Assembly: GCA_947359465.1 (NCBI GenBank)
Contig: OX375882.1
Location: forward strand, 57,839,031 to 57,903,030
Length of the DNA stretch: 64,000 bases
Source of the DNA: Metellina segmentata
Taxonomy: Eukaryota > Arthropoda > Arachnida > Araneae > Tetragnathidae
Direction: 5' to 3'
Shown here: piece by piece, positions 11,145 to 21,430 of the stretch
Position numbering within the stretch: position 1 is the first letter of the stretch
How the letters are laid out: the number at the start of each line of letters is the position of its first letter
Translations under genes and position numbers: made by a program
The notes under the pieces: model-generated
What the model was told of the DNA's origin: nothing
Databases searched by the model: none
Seen by the model: only the letters and a program-made list of their open reading frames with translations

Positions 11145-11470
11145 TTCTGAGCTACATGGTAATTTTGGTAATTTTTACTTAACGTCGTACTAGAGCAACA
11201 CAACGGGCTATTGACGACGGTCCGGGATCAGTCCCTTAAGGGAAAGATCCGAGGACAACAACTCGTAATTTTAAACCACGGTCAGATAACGAAGCAACGC
11301 CTGAGCTGGCACCCCACTCTCCAAACTTCACGCCAATCCAACGTGAGGACTTTCGACCACGACAGATTTAAGGTGCACCAGCCGCCTCTACACCATACGT
11401 TTACAAACATCCATGCCCGGACCCGGATTTGAACCAGGAACCTTCCGATCTAGAGGCTCTGAGCTACATG
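11145..11470 (-). mobile_element. SINE family A, 5'-truncated, with 13-bp target-site duplication
   Basis: The direct repeat TCTGAGCTACATG at 11146-11158 and 11458-11470 brackets a SINE A copy that lacks the first part of its tRNA head. It includes the B box complement (GGATTTGAACC) but stops before the A box. A perfect duplication with 5' truncation is the signature of incomplete target-primed reverse transcription, so this copy was inserted in its truncated form. Confidence 0.93.
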
Positions 11471-11491
11471 AAAATATATGTATTTATTACG

Positions 11492-11841
11492 GATATGATT
11501 ACGTAATTGGTAATTTTTAGTTAACGTCGTACTAGAGCAACACAACGGGCTATTGACGACGGTCCGGGATGAGTCCCTTAAGGGAAAGATCCGAGGACAA
11601 CACCTCGTAATTTTGAACCACGGTCAGATAACGAAACAACACCTGAGCTGGCACCCCATTCTCCAAACGTCCACGCCAACCCAACGTGAAGACTTTCGAC
11701 CACGACATATTTAAGGTGCACCAGCCGCCTCTACACCATACGTTTACAAACATCCATGCCCGGGCCCGTATTCGAACTAGGAACCTTCCGATCTAGAGGC
11801 TAACACCTTAACCACTATACCGGTTGGTCGCCGATATGATT
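11492..11841 (-). mobile_element. SINE family A, full length, with 9-bp target-site duplication
   Basis: The element at 11501-11832 is flanked by GATATGATT at 11492-11500 and 11833-11841. A and B boxes are present in the head (complements CCTTAACCACTATACC and GTATTCGAAC). The B box has changed from GGATTCGAACC. The 67-codon sense frame (11550-11753) is intact. Confidence 0.92.
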
Positions 11842-12002
11842 TGGAAAGTGGGATGCCACCTCAAAGTCTGATCTCGGCATCTGACCTTCGTTGAAAATTA
11901 CCAAGCGCCTTCCTCGGATCTTTTAATTTGGGATTGATCCCAGACCATCGCCAATAGTCCGTTGTACCACTCCAATGTGACTTAAATTTAACTACCTACT
12001 TT
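11842..12002 (+). mobile_element. SINE family B 3' half
   Basis: From GGAAAGTGGGATGCCACCTC to the end GTGACTTAAATTTAACTACC. Heavily substituted, and it abuts the preceding family A copy in opposite orientation. Confidence 0.75.
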
Positions 12003-12789
12003 AATTATTTACTTTCAGCAAGATATAGCTAAAAGTATCAGTGCTTTCAAAGTTTAATTTTATGGCTTTCATTTAATGATAATCGCTCATACCAAAAAAT
12101 CCATGTTACATAAAAAAGAAAACTGAAATGCCACCCCCAATGACGAAGCTGATCATTCTGAAGTAGAAGGTGGTAAAAAAAAATCATTCCCATGAAAGCG
12201 TTAAGATATCCTAACTCTGTCTCTACCTTGAAAAGGAGCCAAGAATATTACGTACCAATTTATTCCAGTAACAGCGGATATTTCATTAGATTGTTAACAA
12301 AATATATTTTGTGGTAGCAAGTAAACAAAAGAACCAGAAAAGAAGAGTAACGGATAAAAGTGTTTCTATAAATTAATATTTTATCGAATATTTCAATTGT
12401 TTAAGGTACCCTTATATTAAATGAGGAACTACACATTTAAAGGCAAGCGCTCCATCATAAGCATTTGTATGTTCGCTCATTTATATGTAGAGCAAATGGA
12501 TTAGTTCTTGGAGAGTTGATGCCTGGATTACATCATGAAAAGGTACGCAACCTTTTCCCTCGAAGTAAACCCTCGCATATAATAATTTTATCCACAAGAG
12601 CCTAAAACTATAAAGCCCCATATCAATGAAATATGTACTTTGCGTGAACACAGTTATTTGCTTATTATTACATTAGATTTTTGTATGACTCGGTCTAAAT
12701 TCTTCAAAAGTGAATCACGAAACTTCTAAGTGGAAATTTACTGTGGTAGTTCAGTTGGTATTCTGAGGGCCAAACAAAACTTTTATGCT
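12003..12789. other. AT-rich DNA, nothing recognised
   Basis: No coding motif, terminal repeat or SINE block is visible. Confidence 0.4.
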
Positions 12790-12945
12790 ATCGATGGCTA
12801 ATTATAACAAATATTATGCAGATGCTGCTCCTGATTCTTCAAATAACATGGATTGTCTGACAAATCCATAACTAGCTCAATAGGAGACAGATCTGGGGAT
12901 CTCACAGACCAAAGAATATTATCAACACAATGAATGTACTGTTTG
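12790..12945 (-). pseudogene. Tc1/mariner-type transposase C-terminal remnant
   Basis: Translating the minus strand gives a stop-free stretch of about 50 residues. It contains NILWSVRSPDLSPIELVMDL, the diagnostic block before and around the third catalytic residue of Tc1-like DDE transposases (family pattern: LPWPARSPDLSPIE followed by WD). The glutamate of SPIE is encoded at 12876-12878. Both aspartates, the helix-turn-helix and terminal inverted repeats are missing. Only this fragment survives, so it is non-functional. Confidence 0.8.
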
Positions 12946-12949
12946 GCAG

Positions 12950-13470
12950 AGAAGATTAAATTAGACTTTGAAAAGAAGAAAAAAGGAACTAAACCCTTCT
13001 CTAAAGTTTCATAAATGGAGGAAAACTGTTTGATGCTGAAAAATATCTCATGCCAAAAATACCTTCAAAATGTCCCTGAAAGCTAAGTATACAACATTAC
13101 AGGGTAACAAACTAAAAGTTTTACAAGGTGTTATTTTCTATTTCATTACATACACAATACAAAACACTGCGAAGCTTCCTTTCAAAAGATGCATATTAAA
13201 ATGCATTTTTTATGTCTTCTTACTATATTTAAATATTTTTGATCTTCTTTAAAAATGTTAATCATTAAAATTAATTAGGTTTAAGTTTATTAATTCTTAT
13301 GGCAAAATGTATTATATAACGTGGTCCCAGAATTTTAGAATAAAATGAAGTTTTGGTACAATTAATACAATTTCAATGAAAACATATTAACATTACTCTA
13401 TAAATACTGAAAAACAAATTTCGAAAATGCTGGGTCCCACTTATTTATTCGTTTTCTAACTGGGGTTCAA
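12950..13470. other. AT-rich DNA, nothing recognised
   Basis: The 60-residue open frame at 13070-13252 has no recognised motif. Confidence 0.35.
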
Positions 13471-13474
13471 AATT

Positions 13475-13592
13475 ACATGGTGTTTTCCTCGAATTTTCTC
13501 TTAGAGATTGATCCAGGATCGTCGTCAATAGCCCGTTGTATTGATCCAGTGCAACGTTAATTAAAGTACTACATACCTACCCCTCCACTAAT
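13475..13592 (+). mobile_element. SINE 3' fragment
   Basis: Contains CGTCGTCAATAGCCCGTTGT and AGTGCAACGTTAATTAAAGT, then a short ACCTACC tail. Confidence 0.8.
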
Positions 13593-13635
13593 TATTCGTA
13601 GTAAATAAAAATTGAACTGTTAAAACTAATTAACA

Positions 13636-13690
13636 GGTAAGTAGGTATTTTAACAACGTACTGGAGCAACACAACGGGCTAGTGACGACA
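13636..13690 (-). mobile_element. SINE 3' terminal fragment
   Basis: GTAAGTAGGTATTTTAACAACG followed by GGAGCAACACAACGGGCTAG. Only the last 50 bases or so of the element are present. Confidence 0.75.
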
Positions 13691-13756
13691 CTAATTAAAA
13701 GAGGAATACATTAACCGCAAATGTGTATAACTCAATGCGTTCGCTGTTATAAGTAG

Positions 13757-14100
13757 TTGAGTTTCCGTCGTAGTAGATCAACACAATTATCTATTGGTGA
13801 TGGTCCGGGATCAAATCCGAAGTAAAATATCTGAGGACAGAACCTCGCAACTTTGTACCTCGGTCAGATGACAAGGACAACACCTGAAGCTACCACCCCG
13901 CTACTCTATAAATTTACACACCATGCCAACGTAAGGGCATTTGAATCAACGACAGATTTATCGAGCATCAGCCCCATGTACACGACTGTCCTTTTGGTGG
14001 ATAGTAAAGAACTTGCGATTCTCCAATCGCTAATCCACCACTTCTCCGTCCAGGTCATCTCGGCTTCTATTTGTTACTAGGACTCGACTTGTATTCGTTA
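13757..14100 (-). mobile_element. SINE family B copy, probable founder of the adjacent satellite
   Basis: Near-complete family B copy. It includes the block GGTCCGGGATCAAATCC and the body CTCGGTCAGATGACAAGG, both absent from the following satellite units. Its head (CTTGCGATTCTCCAATCGC) matches the satellite. The satellite unit looks like this copy after an internal deletion of about 60-70 bp. Confidence 0.8.
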
Positions 14101-15792
14101 CTAACTAACGTTAATTACGCGCTGGAACAACACAACGAGCTCTTGGCGATCAATCTCCGCGCTATGTCACTCTATCACCCCGCTACTTTCCAAACTTACA
14201 GGTCATGCCAACATCAGGACACTTGAAGCCACGACAAATTTATCGAGCATCTGCCCCATGTACACAATTGTCCTTTTGGTGGATAGTAAAGAACTTGCGA
14301 TTCTCCAATTGCTAATCCACCACTTTTCCGTCCAGGTCATCTCGGCTTCTATTTGTTACTAGGACTCGACTTGTATTCGTTACTAACTAACGTTAATTAC
14401 GTGCTGGAACAACACAACGAGCTCTTGGCGATCAATCTCCGCGCTGTGTCACTCTATCACCCCGCTACTTTCCAAACTTACAGGTCATGCCAACATCAGG
14501 ACACTTGAAGCCACGACAAATTTATCGAGCATCTGCCCCATGTATACGATTGTCCTTTTGGTGGATAGTAAAGAACTTGCGATTCTCCAATTGCTAATCC
14601 ACCACTTTTCCGTCCAGGTAATCTCGGCTTCTATTTGTTACTAGGACTCGACTTGTATTCGTTACTAACTAACGTTAATTACGCGCTGGAACAACACAAC
14701 GAGCTCTTGGCGATCAATCTCCGCGCTATGTCACTCTATCACCCCGCTACTTTCCAAACTTACAGGTCATGCCAACATCAGGACACTTGAAGCCACGACA
14801 AATTTATCGAGCATCTGCCCCATGTACACGATTGTCCTTTTGGTGGATAGTAAAGAACTTGCGATTCTCCAATTGCTAATCCACCACTTTTCCGTCCAGG
14901 TCATCTCGGCTTCTATTTGTTACTAGGACTCGACTTGTATTCGTTACTAACTAACGTTAATTACGCGCTGGAACAACACAACGAGCTCTTGGCGATCAAT
15001 CTCCGCGCTATGTCACTCTATCACCCCGCTACTTTCCAAACTTACAGGTCATGCCAACATCAGGACACTTGAAGCCACGACAAATTTATCGAGCATCTGA
15101 CCCATGTACACGATTGTCCTTTTGGTGGATAGTAAAGAACTTGCGATTCTCCAATTGCTAATCCACCACTTTTCCGTCCAGGTCATCTCGGCTTCTATTT
15201 GTTACTAGGACTCGACTTGTATTCGTTACTAACTAACGTTAATTACGCGCTGGAACAACACAACGAGCTCTTGGCGATCAATCTCCGCGCTATGTCACTC
15301 TATCACCCCGCTACTTTCCAAACTTACAGGTCATGCCAACATCAGGACACTTGAAGCCACGACAAATTTATCGAGCATCTGCCCCATGTACACGATTGTC
15401 CTTTTGGTGGATAGTAAAGAACTTGCGATTCTCCAATTGCTAATCCACCACTTTTCCGTCCAGGTCATCTCGGCTTCTATTTGTTACTAGGACTCGACTT
15501 GTATTCGTTACTAACTAACGTTAATTACGCGCTGGAACAACACAACGAGCTCTTGGCGATCAATCTCCGCGCTATGTCACTCTATCACCCCGCTACTTTC
15601 CAAACTTACAGGTCATGCCAACATCAGGACACTTGAAGCCACGACAAATTTATCGAGCATCTGACCCATGTACACGATTGTCCTTTTGGTGGATAGTAAA
15701 GAACTTGCGATTCTCCAATTAGTAATCCACCACTTTTCCGTCCAGGTCATCTCGGCTTCTATTTGTTACTAGGACTTGACTTGTATTTGTCA
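14101..15792 (-). repeat. 282-bp satellite, six units, SINE-derived
   Basis: The anchor CTAACTAACGTTAATTACG starts at 14101, 14383, 14665, 14947, 15229 and 15511; the diverged next boundary is at 15793. The spacing is exactly 282 bp each time, 1692 bp in all. Units differ at only a few sites (for example GCGCTGG or GTGCTGG, CACGATTG or CACAATTG). That implies recent unequal exchange or amplification. Each unit is an internally deleted SINE B copy plus about 60 bp of flank (CTCGGCTTCTATTTGTTACT). Confidence 0.97.
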
Positions 15793-16003
15793 CTAATTAA
15801 CGTTAATTATACGTTGGAACAAGGGGGTCTTGGCGATCAATCTCGACGTACTCTACGGACAACTCCTCGTAATTTTGAACCACGGTCTGATGACAAGGTT
15901 AACCTCTTAGCTGACACTCCACTCTCCCAAACGTCTACGTTACTTCAATGTGTGGTCATTTTGGGGCAAGACATTTTCTACGTGCACCAGTCTCCGTGTA
16001 CAT
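15793..16003 (-). mobile_element. Diverged SINE B unit at the satellite edge
   Basis: Starts with a mutated unit boundary (CTAATTAACG) and retains the body missing from the satellite (CCTCGTAATTTTGAACCACG, GTCTGATGACAAGG). It ends at GTACATGGCGG before the head. It marks the right edge of the array. Confidence 0.75.
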
Positions 16004-16790
16004 GGCGGTTTTTTAAGAAGGAATCATGCTACTGTGTTACATTTTCAAAATTATGTTTAAGGTTGCTGCTAAAATTCGTCCGTTTTCGTTGCTAGATGGT
16101 ATTGCATCGTAAAACCTGGTATCTATTTCACACGTGTAAAGTTATGATGGTGTTTGAAAGAAGGAACTTCAGTATGTATACTTGGGAAAAACAATTCTAT
16201 TAATGGGTTGTTTTCTAAATTTTGATAAACGTTAAAAATGGACGAAAATACGGAGCATTTTCGTATTATGATGCTTTTTAATTCCCGAAAAGGTAAGAAT
16301 GCTTCGCAGACGCAAAAAATACGTGTTATGTAGGTTGAATGTACCGTTGACGATTCCACATTCCTTAACCTTTACGCTACGGAGCTTAGATTTTTTTTTC
16401 AATCGTCTCCAGGAACAGCTCTTTCACCTGCATATGTCCCCCCCTACCTATTTACCTAATAATTTATATAGTTTTAATTTTAGAGATAGAGCCTTGAGTG
16501 GCATTTACGACTGACTCTTTCCTTTCATAGTATTGTGTGGCGTATCGTTTGGCACTAGAGATTTCACCGAAGCGACCTTCTGCTTTTCCCCCAAAGCGTT
16601 CACACCTCTCGGTCCACAGGGTACGGAACTGAACAAAAAGAGGGATCCTCGTAAATGGTGATCCATGCCACAGGTCACTTAAAAGGGGATCACTCCACCG
16701 TACACAGATCTATACCATGCCTCTGGTGTAAACGAAATTTTAGTGCTAACAATTCTTTTCTTGCCGTAGCTTAAAGGTTAAGGTTTGTCA
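16004..16790. other. Unassigned sequence
   Basis: Open frames at 16123-16359 (minus) and 16299-16514 (plus) overlap and show no family features. No repeat was recognised. Confidence 0.35.
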
Positions 16791-16794
16791 CCTG

Positions 16795-16970
16795 GATCAG
16801 TTCTTTATCCAGGAACATCAGAACTTCTACGAGCGTGAGATGATTCAGCTACCGAGTGATAGAAAAAGATTATCGAAGTGAGCGGCACATAACGTACTGA
16901 TTTTTGTAAATAAAATATTTATTTTTCTTCAATTGTGTTGTCTAGAAAATGGTACGAACCTATGTATCAA
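16795..16970 (+). pseudogene. Possible mariner transposase C-terminal remnant
   Basis: One frame reads HQNFYEREMIQLPSDRKRLS and then a stop. This resembles the mariner C-terminus, where FY..GI..LP.RW.K precedes the final residues. An AATAAA-containing segment follows, like a mariner 3' untranslated end. The match is short and no catalytic residue is present, so it may be coincidental. Confidence 0.35.
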
Positions 16971-16979
16971 ACCAATCAT

Positions 16980-17241
16980 CAAACCGCCGCTTTGTCGGAA
17001 ACTTTGATTTGAATGAACTCCATCACAATTTAATGTCGATCACATAAGCGTCGAGTATGGAAATGCTCCCAGATTGCGAGATCTTTGGGGACAGGTACTC
17101 GACTCTGTCGAGCGAGGAGATTAATACTATAACCTTGATGCAATTCAGCAAATGCGAGGAAAAATGGCTTTTTGCAGAACTCCCCACCAAGACTCTAAAG
17201 AAAATTTGATTTCAATTCGAGTTTCAACTTGATCTCGTGAG
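16980..17241. other. Unassigned sequence
   Basis: Nothing recognised. Confidence 0.3.
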
Positions 17242-17753
17242 TTAACCCTTCTTTGCATAATGGTGGAAATTTCCATCATAACATTGAATGCCCAAATATT
17301 ATATAAAAGAACAAGTTCACTTTAAGTTGATCGTGTCTGGATACCTTTTTAATGTCCATTGCATAAAAAAAACATAGCTGTCAAAAATAAGCAAGTGTCA
17401 CTATCAGTAAAACGATCTTGAAGTTGTCATTCCGCTGTTTGTTGTAGTTGTAATAAACGTATGATTTCGTTTTTAATTTTGTTTTATTATATTTGCGTTT
17501 CTATTGCTAAAAAAGTGAAAATGAATGGAAGAAAGGTTTGTATGTGTTTCTGTTATTTTTAGAGCAATTTCTGAAAAAGTTTGCGTTTAATTTAAAAAAT
17601 ACCACATGATACCATCATATTGTTTTTTGCTAAATTTATACTATAAATATATACTAAGATTTTTTTTAACCATTTTTCTTTAATTTTGAACATGAATTAT
17701 ATCACCTTGATTTATTTCACCAATAAAGAAAAAATCATGGAAAGAAGGGTTAA
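17242..17753. mobile_element. Candidate TTAA-type (piggyBac-like) MITE
   Basis: TTAA at 17242-17245 is followed by CCCTTCTTTGCAT. TTAA at 17750-17753 is preceded by ATGGAAAGAAGGG, its inverted counterpart with a few mismatches. Element length is about 512 bp, AT-rich and non-coding. TTAA targets and CCC-starting ends are known for piggyBac-like elements. No transposase is present to confirm the superfamily. Confidence 0.55.
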
Positions 17754-17877
17754 GGCTTAGTTTATCCGATTGTAGTTTTGTGCACGTGTCTTTGTTATTG
17801 CTGTATTTTAATTTACATTCATTATTATTCCAAAACGTTTTGCTAATTACTTGTCAAAATAATTTTTTTACAACATA

Positions 17878-18150
17878 ACTCGATTGCGAGTTCGAATCCA
17901 ACGTCTTCTACACTGGGGCTTATGCACGTTGAATCTGTCGTCGTCTCACGTTGGTATGGTGTGGAAATTTTTGGAGAGTGGGATGTTCTTTCTTCACTTC
18001 ATTATCAGAACAAAACGTTCAGGTGCTGATATCGTCATCTGATCGTGATTTAAAGTCACGCAGTGTTGTTTTCGGATCTTTTCCCTCGGGCCTTATCCCA
18101 GGCCATTACCAATAGCTCATTATGTTGCTCCAGTGCAACGTTAATTACCA
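17878..18150 (+). mobile_element. SINE family B copy with a short internal insertion
   Basis: Head with B box (GAGTTCGAATCC), body GGTATGGTGTGGAAATTTTT, then about 35 bp of foreign sequence (17986-18020), then the remaining body to GCAACGTTAATTACC. The A-box half of the head is missing. Confidence 0.75.
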
Positions 18151-18237
18151 TTACGTCCCCTTCACGATTGGAACAGAGGTATCCATCCGGGGGAAGCATT
18201 GGAGTTTAAGGGAGAAATAAGTGAACAGTGATTGACA

Positions 18238-18470
18238 AAATATCTCGTTTTCAGCAAAATTAAGATAATCTTGATAGACGAAATGTCCCTGAAATAGCAC
18301 TGATCAGATCGTGATCTTGTCATCCTAAAAAATCGGCACTCTCTTGATGGACCAAATATCTGATTATTATCAAAAGCAGTTTTTGATGGACGAGATATCA
18401 GCTCATTAGAAAATAGAGCCACATTCATATGGACGAGAAATCTCTTGGTGAGTTGATTATATCTGTCACC
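18238..18470 (-). repeat. Palindromic minisatellite block 3, decayed
   Basis: Degenerate copies of the palindrome (AAATATCTCGT, GACGAAATGTCCC, GGACGAGATATCAGC, GACGAGAAATCTC) recur every 50 bp or so with GATC-containing spacers (GATCAGATCGTGATCTTGTC). Orientation is opposite to block 1. Confidence 0.6.
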
Positions 18471-18479
18471 TTATGAACT

Positions 18480-19140
18480 TTTGATGACTCAAATAAAGTA
18501 TTTAAAAAAAAACGATGAAACATGCAACCTTTTTAATAACTACAACTAATTAATCCAACGTTCTGAAACCTCACAAGCCAATGTAGCATGCAATAGGAGA
18601 GCATATAGAACGTCATTGACAAGCTAGAACTATTCACCCACTAATCTCTCCTAGAGATACAATTAGTATAAGCCTCAAACCCTCTAATCACAGTTCTCAT
18701 TAGAATCTATGCCGGGTTATATAAATGCTTAGCTGCATACCATAACCGGAGACCTGGATAGATTATATTGCTTAACTTTTGTGTAGGTCTCGCATTTACT
18801 CGACTTGAACTAATGGTAGTGTCAGGTCTCTTTCAAAAATACATGTTACAGTATCGTTAAAACTTTAACTGCGAATGTTATTTGAAAGGAGTGTTTCTGA
18901 AGTTTACCGTTTGAGAATGGTTTTGGTCACGGAAAATGTTTCGGTCCAATACACATTTATGAAACGCCTTTTTGCAAATTTGCTTTCGAATACTAACCGA
19001 GAATTTTCTTGATTTTTTTTCCTTTTAATACTTTAATTCAGAACATTCTAATGAGAGAAGGAACATGTATCAATCAAATTATAGAAACTTATTAAAACAA
19101 TTTAATACAAAAGCCTTCACATTCTAAGAAACACGAATAC
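18480..19140. other. AT-rich DNA, nothing recognised
   Basis: No coding or repeat signature found. Confidence 0.35.
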
Positions 19141-19145
19141 ATATT

Positions 19146-19315
19146 TGGGAAAGTGGGGTGTCAGCTCAGTTGTGACCTCGCCATCTGACCATGGCTCAAA
19201 ATTATGGTGTTATCGGGTTTTTCCCAATTGGGATTGATCCCTGATGGTCGCCAATAACCCGTTGTGTTGCTAGAGTGCGACGTTAATTAAAATACTTAGC
19301 AAACTACCTAAAGAT
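19146..19315 (+). mobile_element. SINE family B 3' half
   Basis: GGGAAAGTGGGGTGTCAGCTC through CCGTTGTGTTGCTAGAGTGC to GACGTTAATTAAAATAC. The head is missing. Confidence 0.82.
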
Positions 19316-19431
19316 AATTTTTAATAAATAAAGTGAACGTGGGAAAATATTTCGAGTACCAGATTACATACAATTCCGTGTTTTAATTATATTAACTGAC
19401 GGATTAAATGATTACGAATGTAAAAGTTAGA

Positions 19432-19780
19432 GGTAGGTAGATATTTAATTAATGTCAAACAGGAGCGACAAAAAGGGCTACTTGCGACGTTTCGGGATCA
19501 ACTCCCAAAGGGAAATGAGGTTTAATGACGCAATGACCATATTTGGTCATTCTGTGCCAGACACAAGACATGCAAATATCAAGTAAAAGACAGTTTTTCT
19601 TGACACAAAGAGAGAAATACAAACAGAGAAAAATGCACCCGACCGGCATGCCGAAGGGAAAGATTTAAAGACAGTATCACGTAATTTTCAACAATGGTCA
19701 GATTGCAAGGTAACACTTGAGGTGTCATTCCACCCTTTCTAAACTTCCACACCACGCCAATTTAAAGTTAGATATGGGGA
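19432..19780 (-). mobile_element. SINE family B copy split by a 135-bp insertion
   Basis: The 3' portion (19432-19515) and body (19651-19780) belong to one SINE. They are separated by 19516-19650, which is not SINE sequence. The interruption is bracketed by CCAAAGGGAAA (19505-19515) and CCGAAGGGAAA (19651-19661), an 11-bp near-perfect direct repeat that looks like a target-site duplication. Confidence 0.75.
19516..19650. mobile_element. Short unclassified insert inside a SINE
   Basis: About 135 bp with no clear terminal inverted repeat and no A-tail, flanked by an 11-bp direct repeat differing at one base. The class is unknown; a truncated retroposed fragment is one possibility. Confidence 0.5.
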
Positions 19781-19877
19781 ATGTTTATCTGACAGGGTAG
19801 GTAGGTATTTTAATTAACGTCGTACTGGAGCAACACAAAGGGCTATTGACGACGGTCCTGGATCAATCCCGTAAGGG

Positions 19878-20217
19878 TAATGGTAATGGAAATGGTAATT
19901 TTTGTTAACGTCGTACTAGAGCAACACAACGGGCTATTGACGACGGTCCGGAATCAGTCCCTCAAGGGAAAGATCCGAGGACAACACCTCGTAATTTTGA
20001 ACCTCGGTCAGATGACGAAACAACACCTGAGCTGGCACCCCACTCTCCAAACTTCCACGCCAACCCAACGTGAGGACTTTCGGCCACGACAGATTTAAGG
20101 TGCACCAGCCGCCTCTACACCATACGCTTACAAACATCCATGCCCGGACCCGGATTCGAACCAGGAACCTTCCGATCTAGAGGCTAACACCTTAACCACT
20201 ATACCGGTTGGTCGGCA
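19878..20217 (-). mobile_element. SINE family A, full length, reference copy
   Basis: A 340-bp element with a perfect 16-bp target-site duplication. On the minus strand the tRNA-like head starts at 20217. The A box TAGTGGTTAAGG is the complement of 20190-20201 and the B box GGTTCGAATCC is the complement of 20152-20162, spaced as in RNA polymerase III type 2 promoters. The body contains a 67-codon open frame (19934-20137). The 3' end is GTACGACGTTAAC followed by a tail of ATTACC/TTACCA repeats. Mobilisation would depend on a LINE partner not identified here. It is inserted in an older SINE B, so family A was active later. Confidence 0.95.
20152..20201 (-). promoter_or_regulatory. Internal polymerase III promoter boxes of SINE A
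   Basis: The A box complement at 20190-20201 and B box complement at 20152-20162 match the TRGYNNANNNG and GGTTCRANNCC consensus patterns. They are the clearest pair in the window. Confidence 0.8.
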
Positions 20218-20271
20218 ATCAATCCCGTAAGGGAAATATCCGATAATACCACGTAATTTTGAACCACGGTC

Positions 20272-20412
20272 AGATGACGAGCTTCTGAAGCAAAAACCTG
20301 TTCAAAATTATCACCAGTTCTGGTAAACGGATATTTCTTTCTGGGATCTGCAACAATCCCTTGAGAAACGATCCGAGGAAATCACGAATTTTTGAATCAC
20401 GGGCAGATGACC
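20272..20412 (-). mobile_element. Shared chimeric flank plus another SINE fragment
   Basis: 20272-20327 matches the non-SINE head at 5845-5895 (CTGAAGCAAAAACCTGTTC). A further SINE body fragment follows (AATCCCTTGAGAAACGATCC, GGGCAGATGACC). Confidence 0.6.
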
Positions 20413-21274
20413 AGTTTATTTGACAAAACATAAAATATTTAAGGAAATACATTTAACCCTTTGAATGGCTTGCAGGCAGGGCTGTAGTGGAGAGTATACG
20501 CCGTATACCCTCTGGTTTTACAGCAAATTCCGTATGTCTTCTGCTTTTTCTTTAAAACTACGTACACACTTTGCTTTTCCTAGAAAACAAGTAAAACGCA
20601 GATAGCTGAAGAAGCAAAATAAAAATTTCTATTTCAAGATATCACCTTGGTACATTATTCCAAAATCGTACCTATTAATCAAAAGCAATTCATTCAAAGT
20701 ACAGGTTCCATAAAATGAAATCGAAACTTTGTTTTGATGTTATTGAAGAAAATTGTCAACTTTTGAAGGATAATTCATGCTTTATCCAGAAAAGATAAAT
20801 ACAGGGGATATTGGCCACGGAGAAAAGGAGGTAAAAAGGATATGACGTTTTGGTATAGAAGAAATGTGCACTATTTAGGGTTTGAAGGACCAGTGAAACC
20901 GGCCAAGTTCCAGAAAAGTAAAAGCCTCTTTTAAGAAAAATTGAAATATTACCATGTTCCACGGCCGCGCGGGTTTAGTTTAATGAATAACATTGTGTAA
21001 CTGATTTGAGACCATCTCTATTGATTTCAAACATCTCCTATGTAATGTTCATTAATGAAAATGAACCATCTATAGAACGCTTTCAACCGGAAAAAATTTG
21101 TCAATTCTTGGTTGGCCTTAAAATTTGTCCACAAAATTACGTTACGTCCTACTTTATATGTGTTTAAATATATTTCCGTTAACATTTTCTTGTAATTATT
21201 TTTTATCATACTTAAATATTAATATAATGATGTTTTCAAATTTGAATATCCATCGATACTAGTCTGCATAAATA
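20413..21274. other. Unassigned AT-rich DNA with a lone transposon-like terminus
   Basis: TTTAACCCTTTGAATGGC at about 20453 resembles the TTAACCCT ends seen elsewhere, but no partner end was found. A small inverted motif (GTATACGCCGTATAC, 20498-20512) follows. The minus-strand frames at 20756-20962 and 21027-21209 have no recognised domain. Confidence 0.35.
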
Positions 21275-21430
21275 CAGTAAACTCTCAATAACTCGAACCT
21301 TGTATACATGAATTTCTACTTAAGTCGAAATTTCATCAAAGTTCCACAGTTCCCCTTTCCTATAATATAAAATTAATTTAGGCTTTTTTCTCGGGATAAT
21401 TTAAACTTCGATTAATTCGAACATATTACC
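21275..21430 (+). mobile_element. Possible pogo/Tigger-type terminus
   Basis: CAGTAAACTCTCAATAACTC next to a TA at about 21273 resembles the CAGT-starting terminal repeats of pogo/Tigger elements, which often contain a CTCGATAACTCGAA-like motif. A related CTTCGATTAATTCGAAC lies near 21403. No opposite terminus was found, so this is a truncated end at best. Confidence 0.4.

Larger units (their letters stand above)
19797..20283 (-). mobile_element. Outer SINE B copy interrupted by a family A SINE
   Basis: The flanks 19797-19877 and 20218-20283 join to one SINE B fragment, with a tail of GTAGGTAGGTATTTTAATTAACG. They are interrupted at ATCAATCCCGTAAGGG. That 16-mer occurs perfectly on both sides of the inner element (19862-19877 and 20218-20233). 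Confidence 0.92.

Noticed and set aside
20140..20217. tRNA gene
   Set aside because: Polymerase III boxes are present, but the sequence is the head of a SINE repeated many times, and a full cloverleaf with acceptor stem is not seen.
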